DNA from: Brugia malayi
Taxonomy: Eukaryota > Nematoda > Chromadorea > Rhabditida > Onchocercidae
NCBI RefSeq assembly: GCF_000002995.4
Contig: NW_025062476.1
Location: 5,321,001-5,385,000 of the forward strand
DNA: 64,000 bases
Direction of reading: 5' to 3'
Shown piece by piece: positions 13,108 to 23,028 of the stretch. Made by a program: the position numbers and the translations under genes. Each line of letters begins with the position of its first letter. Position 1 is the stretch's first letter. The notes beneath the pieces were generated by a model, which saw only the letters and a program-made list of their open reading frames with translations, did not search any database and was not told where the DNA came from.

Positions 13108-13775
13108 CAACCAGAAAGTATCACATTTCCCGTTGTAAGAAACTACTCAATTTCATAAAAAAATTTGTGAAACAGCCAAGTTTGATTTGTACAGTATCAC
13201 TTTTGTAATGCGTCTTATATCAATCACCAGTCTCTAAGATGTACATATTTATATTGCGTTTGATTATAAATTTCAACTTTACATTATTATAGTGCGGTAA
13301 GAACCATAATATAATTTTTATAGCTCGTTAATAAGCTCTGTTCTCAATCAACTCATAATGAACATCTATTCTACATTTGTCTAGTCCTAAGTAATGATCT
13401 AAGCGACTCGTAATCACTTAACAAAATTTGCAAAATAACTGACCTAATGTAACAATTTATTTGGTGTAATAACAACAAAACATGAATGCGCAGGCATTAC
13501 TGAACACAAAAAATACAGAGGACATAATTCTGTTCAGCAAGAAAGAGAAAGAAATAGTTTCTTTTCCTTTAAATGAGAAATCGTTCGTCCAAAAAATTAG
13601 AGAAACATGCAATTGAAGGAACGAATTTTACTGAACACTGCCTCTAAATAGAAAACACAAGAATTCTACTTATTCTCCTGCTTCAATTACATATTCACTT
13701 CACTTGTTTGAAGTGAATATGACCCTGTCTTCTTAACAACTGAATACTATCTAAAAAAAATAATATTGTGAAAAT
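13108..13775. other. Intergenic between two convergent genes
   Basis: This stretch holds the 3' ends of the rightward kinase and the leftward DCAF13 gene. No further exon is visible. Confidence 0.5.
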
Positions 13776-16177
13776 TCACGATGCCGTAAATTCTTTTGCC
13801 ATATGTTTCAAGTGTTCCGGGATATATGGAACAGCACCAGGTTTCGAATGCTTTCTTCTATTTTCTTCCTTGCGCCGCTGCGATAAATTTATTGCCTTAT
13901 GCTCTTTTGTAGCACTAAAATTGAGAAAATCTTTTGAAAGCATAGGTGTTGAATTGGGAATTTGTAACCAAATATATGACTTTTTGTCACAAGATTAAAA
14001 ACTCGAAGTTTACGCATTATTTTTGTAAATGGAATTAGGTATCATAATGCAAATATGTTAAATCTCCTTAAAAAAAAAAAAAAAAAATACGTGTAAATTG
14101 ATCTCGGAACGAAACGACGCTTCACAATTCGCCTAACTTCAGGGTGTTCACCATATACTTCCAACAGTCGCGCATTGTAATTAAGTGTTGCACGTTCACG
14201 TCGGTGTAGCTAGAGTAAAATTAATTAAGATCTTATAGAACGTTTTTGAAATCAAAATTTTAACGAGTGCCAAAACTGACTAAACGGAAAAAAAATAAAA
14301 TAAAACACCTACTGGGCCTAATTTTTCACTTGCATTTGCTTTCCATAAGCGAATGTTCATTTCATCAGAGCCAGACAGCACGAACTTATTATCTAGTGAC
14401 CACAGCACAGAAAGGACTTGCTGCATTCGCTTCGTGTGATATATTTCCCTTAAAAGCATTCGTTAATTTTAATCCTAATTAGCAGCGAACGAATTGCTAT
14501 CACTAAATGTTTCAATTTTTGAACAGAAAGAGCAAACCAAATGAAATTATACCGGCTGCTAAATGACTCCACGGGAAATATTCTTAATGAACGATCGTAG
14601 CTTCCAGAAACAAATTCAGTTCCTGTCGGTGAGTAGTCGACATCCATCACTGCATTTGTATGACCTTTGTATACGCGCCGAGGATCAGTCAGTTTTCGAA
14701 TATCAAAAGTATATAAGCTAAAAAAAAAAAATTCCAAGCAAAATTAATGTTGAACAACAATACTGAAATAAAAATAATAAAAAGGAAATTCCAAGTAATA
14801 ATAAAAGAAAAAATTACTTGTAGTCTTCGTTTGCGGCAGTGAATGTAAAAGCTTCCATTGGATTCCAGCTTATCGCATTTGGACGCAATTTCATTGTCAC
14901 CTGAATGAATCTCATGTTGAAAATAGCGGGTGACGACAACAACAATAACACCAATATCCTCAATTGGTCATTTTGCCTCTTTTATTAAACTGCTCAAATT
15001 CAATTAACGAAGCCAAGTCAAAATTCAAAAGGAAAAAAACTCACTTTTTTTAATGGACATTTCTGTCTTGTATCCAATAATACAATCGTCCGATCACTAC
15101 CACAACCGACTATAATCTCTGGTTCGACAGGATTACATTTGACTGTGTAAACTGAATCAACGCCCAAGTTATATATTCGGATTGGAGAGTCCCTGAAGCA
15201 TAGATATCTTTACATAAATACTCGACATCTTTAAAAAATCGATCGAAAGAGAAAATAAAACATTCTTAGCATTTGTTCAGCTTACCTTAATTTATTCCAT
15301 ACATGGATACCCTCGCCACATGTGACGTAGTCAGTACTATTCACAACATGTGACACGGAATGAGCAACACCATTAAGGGGTATCGAATGTATAGGTTCTG
15401 AGAGATCGCCTTCAACCGGATCGGGACATCGCCAGTGTTTTAGCTGTGAGTCGTGTCCAACAGTTATAACAGTTTCACCCGAAAGATTATCACACGAGAT
15501 CCCTTAAGCCATAAATTATTAAAGACAAAGGGATAAATCACCACTTTCTCCTAACCTACTATCATCCTTAATTAAAAGAAGTTACATGAAATAAAACTGG
15601 TGAAATAAATTTTACTGTCTACTTTGAAGATACCGTAAAGTTTTACCATTAACAGGCCCACTATGCGCTTGTATCGTTGCCAGACATTTATGTAACGGCA
15701 AATTCCATATCCGTATCTGACCATCTCGACCACCAGACAAAATTGTTGACAATCTAAAATGTAATTATTATTTATTCTTAAAACTTACATAAATAAATTC
15801 AATCAAGCAATTAAACCAAGTTTCATCGTTTATAAGAAAATAAAAAAGACAGACCTGAGAGGATGCTTACAAAGCACTGAAACGCCATCATTGTGACCGT
15901 CCAGACTTGAAATGAATGGTTTTGCAAAGACCCTTAAAACAATGAACAGTTTTATTCAGTACAAGTAAGACTCATCATGTATGATAAAGACAATACAAAT
16001 ACATTTTTTATGTTTCAACCTGTTTAGTTTAGCAGCATTGACCGCTCGTGTATACTCTACTTGAACTTGAAACGGATCCTCCGGTAAATTAAAGTTTCGC
16101 GGTGCTGAAATTCTTTGATTTTTACATGCGAATGCCGTCTAGATGTCATAATTTCTCTTTGATTGCTTCACTTTCAT
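13776..16177 (-). CDS. dcaf13: DCAF13/SOF1 WD-repeat protein (18S rRNA processing), with in-frame TAG at codon 13
   Basis: Nucleolar WD40 protein of the small-subunit processome; in animals also a CUL4-DDB1 substrate receptor. Exons: 16177-16020, 15932-15855, 15753-15647, 15502-15286, 15192-15045, 14900-14818, 14717-14553, 14448-14313, 14209-14091, 13914-13776. Together 1350 nt, 450 codons including the final stop (human about 445 residues). Seen: FAKPFISSLDGHNDGV, ILSGGRDGQIRIWNL, GCGSDRTIVLLD, DVDYSPTGTEFVSGSYD, SGSDEMNIRLWKANASE, then the basic SOF1-type tail with RRKHSKPGAVP. All junction phases agree. The defect is a TAG at 16141-16139, between MKVKQSKRNYDI and TAFACKNQRISAPRN, both of which align with the family N-terminus. 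No downstream in-frame ATG precedes the first WD repeat. A 33-nt in-frame intron, an error, a variant or stop readthrough could explain it. Confidence 0.93.
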
Positions 16178-17155
16178 TGTCTTGAATAATATAAAATGAA
16201 GTTGATAATAAGTTGTTTTGTATTTTATTTGTTCGTCCAGCTAATGATTACTTATAACATTTTCTAGGTATTACTTATATCCATAATTCCTCTATTTGGT
16301 AGACATTTACAATACTCAGCTGTATAATCGGATCCATTAATAAACTACAAATGAGATAAAAAGAAAAACCAGGCAAAAGTAGCAATATGTCTACCTTTGT
16401 AAATATCATTTTTTGTCTCACGCTGGTAATCCCTTGGATTTCGTGACAATACTTTCACTCTCATCGAGATGGACCAGCAAAAGAGCACAACTACAGAAGC
16501 AATACCAATTTCTCAATGGAGTCAATTTTTAATAGTGCATTGTTAAAATACATTATGCAACTGATACGCTTCATTCGGTATATCTTCATTCGGTATATGC
16601 AACTGATATATCTTCCAGCAAGTATTGTATAAATCGTCACTCAGTGATAAGCATGATAATAGTTGTTACTGCTGATTGATGGTGAAAGCATTGTTGTTAC
16701 TATCATTATCACCATCAACACTATCTCCTATCATTATCATTATTATCACCATTATCATTGTTATCATCTCATTGAAAAATAAAATCAAAGAAAAATATTT
16801 AAATTTTGAAAAAATAATTGCACGAAAACTGTAATATCGAATTGAATGTTGAAAAATGGTTTTATTGGGTTCAATGTCCCATCTTGCCATCATATTTGTG
16901 AGTTCGATCTTTTTTTCCTTTTTTTTCTCAATCTCTTATACAATGATATTATTAAATATAAAGCCAATTCAACCAAACCATTCTTTTCAATATCAAATAA
17001 ATTCTTTTAATATTTACCATAACTATTCTTAATTATAAAATAATTGCTAGTAATAAATTAACAAATTACATTTATATTCTATTAAATAATCATGGGAGGG
17101 AATATGATTTTCTTCTTCTAATTTATAGGATTTTCATAAATAAATAAATCAACAA
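16178..17155. promoter_or_regulatory. Divergent intergenic region, DCAF13 / ShKT-lectin gene
   Basis: Holds the start regions of two divergent genes. It contains a duplicated 15-mer (cttcattcggtatat, about 16570-16600) and an imperfect atcatt microsatellite. No coding exon was recognised. Confidence 0.45.
16690..16770. repeat. Imperfect (atcatt/atcacc)n low-complexity repeat
   Basis: Repeated tatcattatcaccatcaa-type units between DCAF13 and the ShKT-lectin gene. Confidence 0.8.
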
Positions 17156-19361
17156 ATGCTCTACGAATTAATTTATCTTTTCTTTGCTTCAACAATTCAA
17201 GCAGCTACATCACCATGTTCGGATGAATTTTCTGCAACAAAATGTTTGAATGAGATGGATGATGTGATTTGTCAGGAAACATTTCCAATTAACGAAGCCT
17301 TGTTTGTTTCAATTTTATCTTTCATTGAGTTCTAAATATAAATATTTAGATGAAAATAATTTTGCTAACTTTTCAAAATGATATTATTTATATTTTGTAG
17401 TCCAGTAGTAAATGCACACTGTACAAATTTCAAATCGCACAAAGTTGAAAAGTGTCGGAAACAGTGTCGTAGTTGCTGTCAACATCCAGATTTCATGTGT
17501 ACTGATAAGAAAGGTCCATTTGATTATTATCTAATAGTTTGCTAGATAAAATTCATATGCATAATTTATATGCTAAGATTTTCTGGTTGGCTTAGCAATT
17601 TGACTTCTTCCAATCTTAATTTCATATATCAGACGAAGCAGTAAAAGTTATTTTTCCTATTTATAAAGTTTTAAAAGTGTTTTGAATATTTTTTTATCAT
17701 TCCAGATTCTGCTCTGAATTGTCGTACGATTGCAGAGAAAGGTCACTGTACTACAACAGATGTCACATTTAAAGCGATCCTAGCCGTAGAATGCGCTGGT
17801 AGTTGTGGCTTATGTAGACATGCTGGATGCATGGATAATAACTATTTGTTGTGTTCTATGCTTCAGAAACTCTGTGACCTATCAGATTACTATGAACTTA
17901 TGGTGAAAAAATGCAAGCGTACGTGTAATTCATGCGCTATTGGTTTGTTTATCTTTCGTCTCAATTATGTATCATATTTTTTTCTTTTCTTTTTTTTTTT
18001 TCATTTTGCAAAAATCATGATAATACTATAACATGATAAGGTGAAAAAGAAGTGAAAAAAAGTGACAAAAATAATTTATCCAAATCTAGTCTTTTATGTT
18101 TTCAATAAACTTCTTTTAACTTTCTCCACCATCTATCTCACCAGTTTATTTAAATTGTTGGCTAACTATTTTTAGTGATAATTTCTCCAGGAGGTATCTT
18201 TTCATTCTTCATCTTACAACACATATAATTTTTGTTGCTTTAAGATTACACTTTTTTTTGCAGATATGCAATATCCAGGTTGGGTTTACAATAAAGAAAC
18301 AAAGGCTCATTATAAAGTTAGCTTGCTAAAATTTCTTCCTTCTTTCAGAAATGTAAACTTTTATATAAGTTAAGTTTTTGGGAGTATATTTAAACTCAAA
18401 ATTAGCATCCATTAAATTGAGAATTGAACTCTGTACAAGAAAATATTGAGATGTTCACCTTGCTAAAATTCCTTTACACCTTAATTTTTTTTCAGTTATT
18501 GCCATATTTCGTATTAATAAATTTTTACCTAGTTTATTGACGCGATTTCTCAAAGTGAAAATATCAGTGCAGTAAAATATGAACGGATGTGTGTCGAAGA
18601 GGATGCACATTTGGTCTCAATACATTCCGAAACAGAAAATGCCTTTGTATATGGTATAAACCACACATTTTCAAAATTTTTGCTTTATTAATACTCAAAA
18701 AATAAAAATTACAAAATTATATTATTTATATTACGGTGTTACAAACTAATTTTTGGACAACATCACAAAAATTTTATCTCACGCAATACTGTTATGCTTA
18801 TATACTGCTATAACTTACATAATGAATAGTATAAATTATCAACTTATTGCCAAATGTGATTATTAATGTTATCATTCTCGAATAAGAATAATGAGAATAG
18901 AATCTACTAAATTCAACATTTCAGTGATCCATTAATGAAATTTTAGAGATAAAATATGCCGGTAGGAGACATCGGAATTTCATCATTACTACACTGAATT
19001 ATACTATAAAATGAACAGGATACAAGTTATGATGCGTTATCTATCATGCCGATGAAATTAGTTACAAAATTTCTGATTGTCAAAATCTGTGATTTTTTGA
19101 AAATAAATATGAAATCTCTGTACAATGATTCTTTTCTTATGTTCAGGATTGGCTGGCTGTGAACGAGTTTTCATCGGCTTGCGTGGGCAAACAAGCGATC
19201 AATTTGGATGGTTGGATGGAAGTAGGGTAGATTTCAAAAATTTTTTTCCTGGCTTTCCTCTCGGTACCCAATATTGTGCTTATATGACTGGGGATAGTAT
19301 GTTCTGGTACACGGATTCCTGTTTTACGAAAGGCTGTGCAGTGTGTAAAAAGGTAAATTAA
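17156..19361 (+). CDS. Secreted ShKT-repeat protein fused to a C-type lectin-like domain
   Basis: Six exons (17156-17301, 17401-17513, 17706-17942, 18264-18316, 18533-18653, 19147-19361) join in frame to 885 nt, 294 residues. Residues 1-18 form a signal peptide (MLYELIYLFFASTIQAAT). Three cysteine-rich modules follow. The first, CSDEFSATKC...CRKQCRSC, is atypical; CRTIAEKGHC...AVECAGSCGLC and CMDNNYLLC...CKRTCNSC fit the six-Cys ShKT pattern. The C-terminal ~125 residues look like a C-type lectin-like fold: PGWVYNKETKAHYKF, AHLVSIHSETENAFV, RVFIGLRG, FGWLDGS, FWYTDSCFTKGC. No EPN or QPD calcium/sugar motif is visible, so classical carbohydrate binding is not supported. Probably an extracellular or excreted protein; its ligand is unknown. 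Each domain type is common in nematodes, but I do not know this combination as a standard family. Confidence 0.85.
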
Positions 19362-21689
19362 AGCTTATGTTTAGTGGAATGATTGCTAATTGATAGAGGG
19401 ATGCATCCAGAGTGATTGCAGTGATATGACAAAAAATATTATTGGCTGGTTAATTGCTGTTATTTCTCCCTAGTGAGCAATGATTTACTAAAAAATGTCT
19501 GTCAAAATTCCATATCAGCTTTTCATCTTTACATGTCTCTTATAATTAGAACATGTAATAAAATATCGCATAATTGCTCTTTTGATTAAATTTTGCATAT
19601 ATGTGTCATACATGACAAAAAGTATAAGATACTCCGTATTCAAAATAGTTTTTAAACTTTATTTTGCTGATCTAAAAATTTTTTGACTAAATGGAATAAT
19701 ATGAAAGTGATATCCCATATCTTTTATGCCAGTCATTACGTCGGTTGTATAATTATTCTAAACATATGTTGTTTTGAATAAATGTAAACATCTTAGTAAT
19801 TGTTGCGGTCAAATTTAATTGATATTCGAACTAGATATTTCAAGTTGGAACTCCACCTATACGGCGCTAAAAAAAATATAAGGTACTCCTATTCAAGACA
19901 CTTCTCTTATTTAAAAGAAAAAAATGACGCCATTCAAAAGCGCACATAGATACACCATTCCTCATGAAAGTTTGGTCATTCTTAAAACGATTAAACTCGT
20001 TCTGGTTGGAACACTAAATTCATGCATAATTCAAGTTCATTGCTGGAAGTTAGAGACTATTTGAATTTAAAAAATTGTTTGAAATTAGTTTGTTTTAAAA
20101 TTTATTCAAAATTGTATTGATTAAACCGTATTTTGTTAAAAAACTCAAGTTTTATCCGAGGCAATTGTAAACGAACGAATATTTACTCTAAATTAAGACC
20201 AAAGTTATATTAATTACATAAATTATTTTGCAGTGAAGTCAGTAGTTGACCCAAAACTGGTAAATGTATCTGTGAATACCTTGTCGATTTAGTACTAATA
20301 TTTTTAATGTTATTTATTGCATAGCTATATGTAGATTTCTTCCTCCAAACTAAGAACTCTTTCGTTCCTTCTGTTTCTATAAATATAATAAAATACCAAA
20401 AGATACTCCCTCAATTTCCAATTTTTTATTACTTTATGTTAATCGTAATTTTGGTTACAAATCAATTTTTCAGGACAGACCACAAATGCGTAGTTTTTTT
20501 TATAAGCTTTTACAAATCTCAAATATACCAGAAATTACGCAAACTGCAATGAGGAAGTAAACTCAAAAACTGACATACATTCACGGAAATAAATCCAGCT
20601 AAAATTACGATTCGCTAATTCTAGCAGTATTATACATACGGATAAACAACTGCTTATTAGTTAATATATGCCAAAAGAAGTCAAAGCAGACACTAAAATG
20701 TATATGCATGCAAACTTAAATTAATAATTGTTTAATGCATCATAGCATTAGCTGCTTTGAAAAAACAGTACCGAAAACATCTTACTGCTTGTTACAATTA
20801 ACATCCCAATTATATATTTGCAACATGATTTTGCTTAAATGTAAGTGAAAATAGGGCCCCAATGACTAAATATTCCTTCCTAAATAGTTGCACAGTTTAA
20901 ATCATAATTGAGAAAATATTGTAAACCTAAAACAACTTACAATGCCAAATAATTTTCTTTCCTTGCCACTCTGTTTATTATATGAATAAAGATTCAATAA
21001 TCTTTCTGCGGTTTCATAAACTAAGCGTAACTAACCCCAACAAGTTTGCTTCCATGGTTAACGTAACACTACTGTTATTATATCAATTGAACTGTTTATT
21101 CTACACTTCAAGATAAGCCTTACAAATTCTTGCTTGTTCCTGACCTTCGACAAACCTTGCAAAACAAGGCAAAAATCCAGACGGTAACGGTTCATGCACT
21201 AAATCAGCAACACTTCTCACACCTAATCGCTTGCTAATGATGGCTAATTATGTGTATATGCATTCATTGTAAGTAAAAATCAATTACCTATAGCAAGTGC
21301 TGCGAGCAGGAGCAAGTGGAGCGAATTTCAAATATCATAAACCTCCAACTTATCCCAATAAAAATATTAAAAGATTTATGTACAAGTTATTTACCGTTTG
21401 ATGTTTATCAACCAGATGTCACAAATGTTGGCCACTCCCACTTTCAAGTATATATACGTTATGCAACGACATTCTCCCAGTTTGTTAATAGTTCTCATCT
21501 TCTCTCCATTACAATAAATTTAACATGCTGCTATAGTCGTTAGTAAGATTTTTGTAATAGTACTATGTTGTTTTACATAACTGTGTCGAAATAACTTACT
21601 TCAGGATCAAAGAATAAAGAACCTCTCCTAAAGACGATCAATTGATCCTTACCAAAAATTCGACAGTGCCAAATCAGCCAAGCCAATAA
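19362..21689. other. Gene-poor AT-rich region
   Basis: No exon with family character was found on either strand. Open frames are short and show no splice-joined continuation. From about 21590, a sequence with ttcaggatcaaagaataaag runs into the PBS at 21709 and may be the LTR of the decayed BEL copy that follows. Confidence 0.45.
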
Positions 21690-21708
21690 ATTCTCTAAAA
21701 ATATTTTG

Positions 21709-22560
21709 GTGCCACGAGCCGGGAATGTCAACCATTATAATCGAAGCGCACAAGCGGTAAAAGAAAAATTGCAATTTCTTCTCAAAGATGTCGAAGGGAT
21801 GGATCTAACACCATCGGATCAAATGCTGACCAGAAAAGAAACCTGTCAGCAGCGAGGCCAGAAAAAGAATTATTGAGGAGTAATTAATGCGTCTGGAGCT
21901 ATATCTACTAGCAAAATCGCTCATGCAAGATGGGCAAAATATATCCAACATGTCCCGACTTCATTAAAAAAAAGAGCAAGAAGGAGAAAATATACACAAT
22001 TGGTCGAGGACAAAAAAGGTATTTTAAACGTAATAAATGAAGATAAAGAAATCAGTATAACTTTAACTATGTACAAAATAACTCTGAATTAGTAATCGCA
22101 GGCCTCAAACAAGACAAAACAAAGGATGAATCAACTGATCAAGACGATTCAACCCAATTGACATATTATCCAACGGTAAATTTACCCCAACTATTGCTCA
22201 AATTCAATGGCAATTCAAAACCATGGAGAGGATTTTGAAATAGCTTTAAAGCAGCAGTTCATCTCCAAAATATTCCAGATATCCAAAAATTAAATTACTT
22301 GATGTCTTATCTCAAAGGAAATGCTCTACTAGCCGTAATAGTAAGAGGCTATCATATCGTACCGGAGAATTATGATGTTATAAGAAAGTTTTTTAACAAA
22401 AGTTGATAAATCTTTCATTACAAAGAAACAGCTGTATAATAAATTGTATTCGATCAAAAAGAATAATCGAGAATGAAAATCACTAAAAGTCAAGCTCTGT
22501 CGAGAACAAGCTCGAAATTCCACTAGAAATAATCTTTGTACCGAACAATCGAATTTAGCA
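21709..22560 (+). pseudogene. Decayed BEL/Pao gag fragment (third copy)
   Basis: It starts with the same primer-binding-site-like tggtgccacgagccgggaa as the two larger elements, followed by ATGTCAACC and a gag-like frame that is soon closed by TAA. Further on, parts of the conserved gag region are readable (a PTVNLPQL-like block, then a former Trp codon now TGA, and NYLMSYLKGNALLA-like residues), with several stops and frameshifts. It ends near 22560 where the next LTR begins. Nothing beyond gag is present. An old, inactive remnant. Confidence 0.75.
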
Positions 22561-22580
22561 AAAGGTCAAATTTAAATCAA

Positions 22581-23002
22581 TGTATTTATATTTAAGCAAA
22601 TCATGTTAATCATTTATTGTAAGTTTTATTGTAATTCAAATTCCTTAATGACTCATAGATGGTAATGTGTTAACAAATTCCCATGCTAATCTGTCATATT
22701 ATCTAATGCACATCTGTTCCAATCCTTATTTGTTATCTAATTCCGTTTACAAAAACTATCTTTCCCATAGCCTTCTTGCTAGCTTCCATTTTATCAATCG
22801 CTTTATCTCTCCACCCTCAAATCATCCTATATAAGGGCAATTACCACTCAACTGGGCTGTCTTCCCAGTCTCCCCGTTGCTTAGCTCATCCTCCTCACTA
22901 AATTGTCCTACTACTGATTGCTTGTTTGGGTTTAATTACCCAAGATTGAGCACTCCACTCAATTGTGCAAGTAAACCAACCCAATCCAATCCATTCACAA
23001 CA
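22581..23002 (+). repeat. Probable 5' LTR of BEL element A (boundaries approximate)
   Basis: Between the decayed copy and the primer binding site. It would begin tgtatttata and end ttcacaaca, giving TGT...ACA termini, six bases before the PBS. It contains a TATA-like ctatataaggg at 22829 and a pyrimidine-rich downstream part with the SL1-like sequence. No second copy of this LTR occurs in the window, so the left boundary is a guess. Confidence 0.5.
22929..22950 (+). other. SL1 spliced-leader-like sequence inside the LTR
   Basis: A 22-base stretch starting ggtttaattacccaag and ending attgag equals nematode SL1 except for A instead of T at position 17. It is not followed by the GTAA donor that follows the leader in SL RNA genes; the next bases are cactcc. 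It therefore looks like a mature leader joined to other sequence, not an SL RNA gene. It lies about 100 bases downstream of the TATA-like motif and about 60 bases before the primer binding site. Confidence 0.85.
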
Positions 23003-23008
23003 AATTTA

Positions 23009-23027
23009 TGGTGCCACGAGCCGGGAA
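23009..23027 (+). other. Primer binding site of BEL element A
   Basis: tggtgccacgagccgggaa lies six bases after the probable LTR end. Its complement ends in CCA, as expected for a tRNA 3' end. The same sequence occurs at 21709 and, inverted, at 30937-30955. The tRNA species was not identified. Confidence 0.8.
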
Positions 23028-23028
23028 C

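Noticed and set aside
13768..13998. Plus-strand 76-codon frame
   Set aside because: Antisense to the last DCAF13 exon, which carries the conserved RRKHSKPG tail.
23008..23010. Using this ATG as the gag start
   Set aside because: It overlaps the primer binding site, and element B lacks an ATG there; the ATG at 23029 is shared by all three copies. Not fully excluded.
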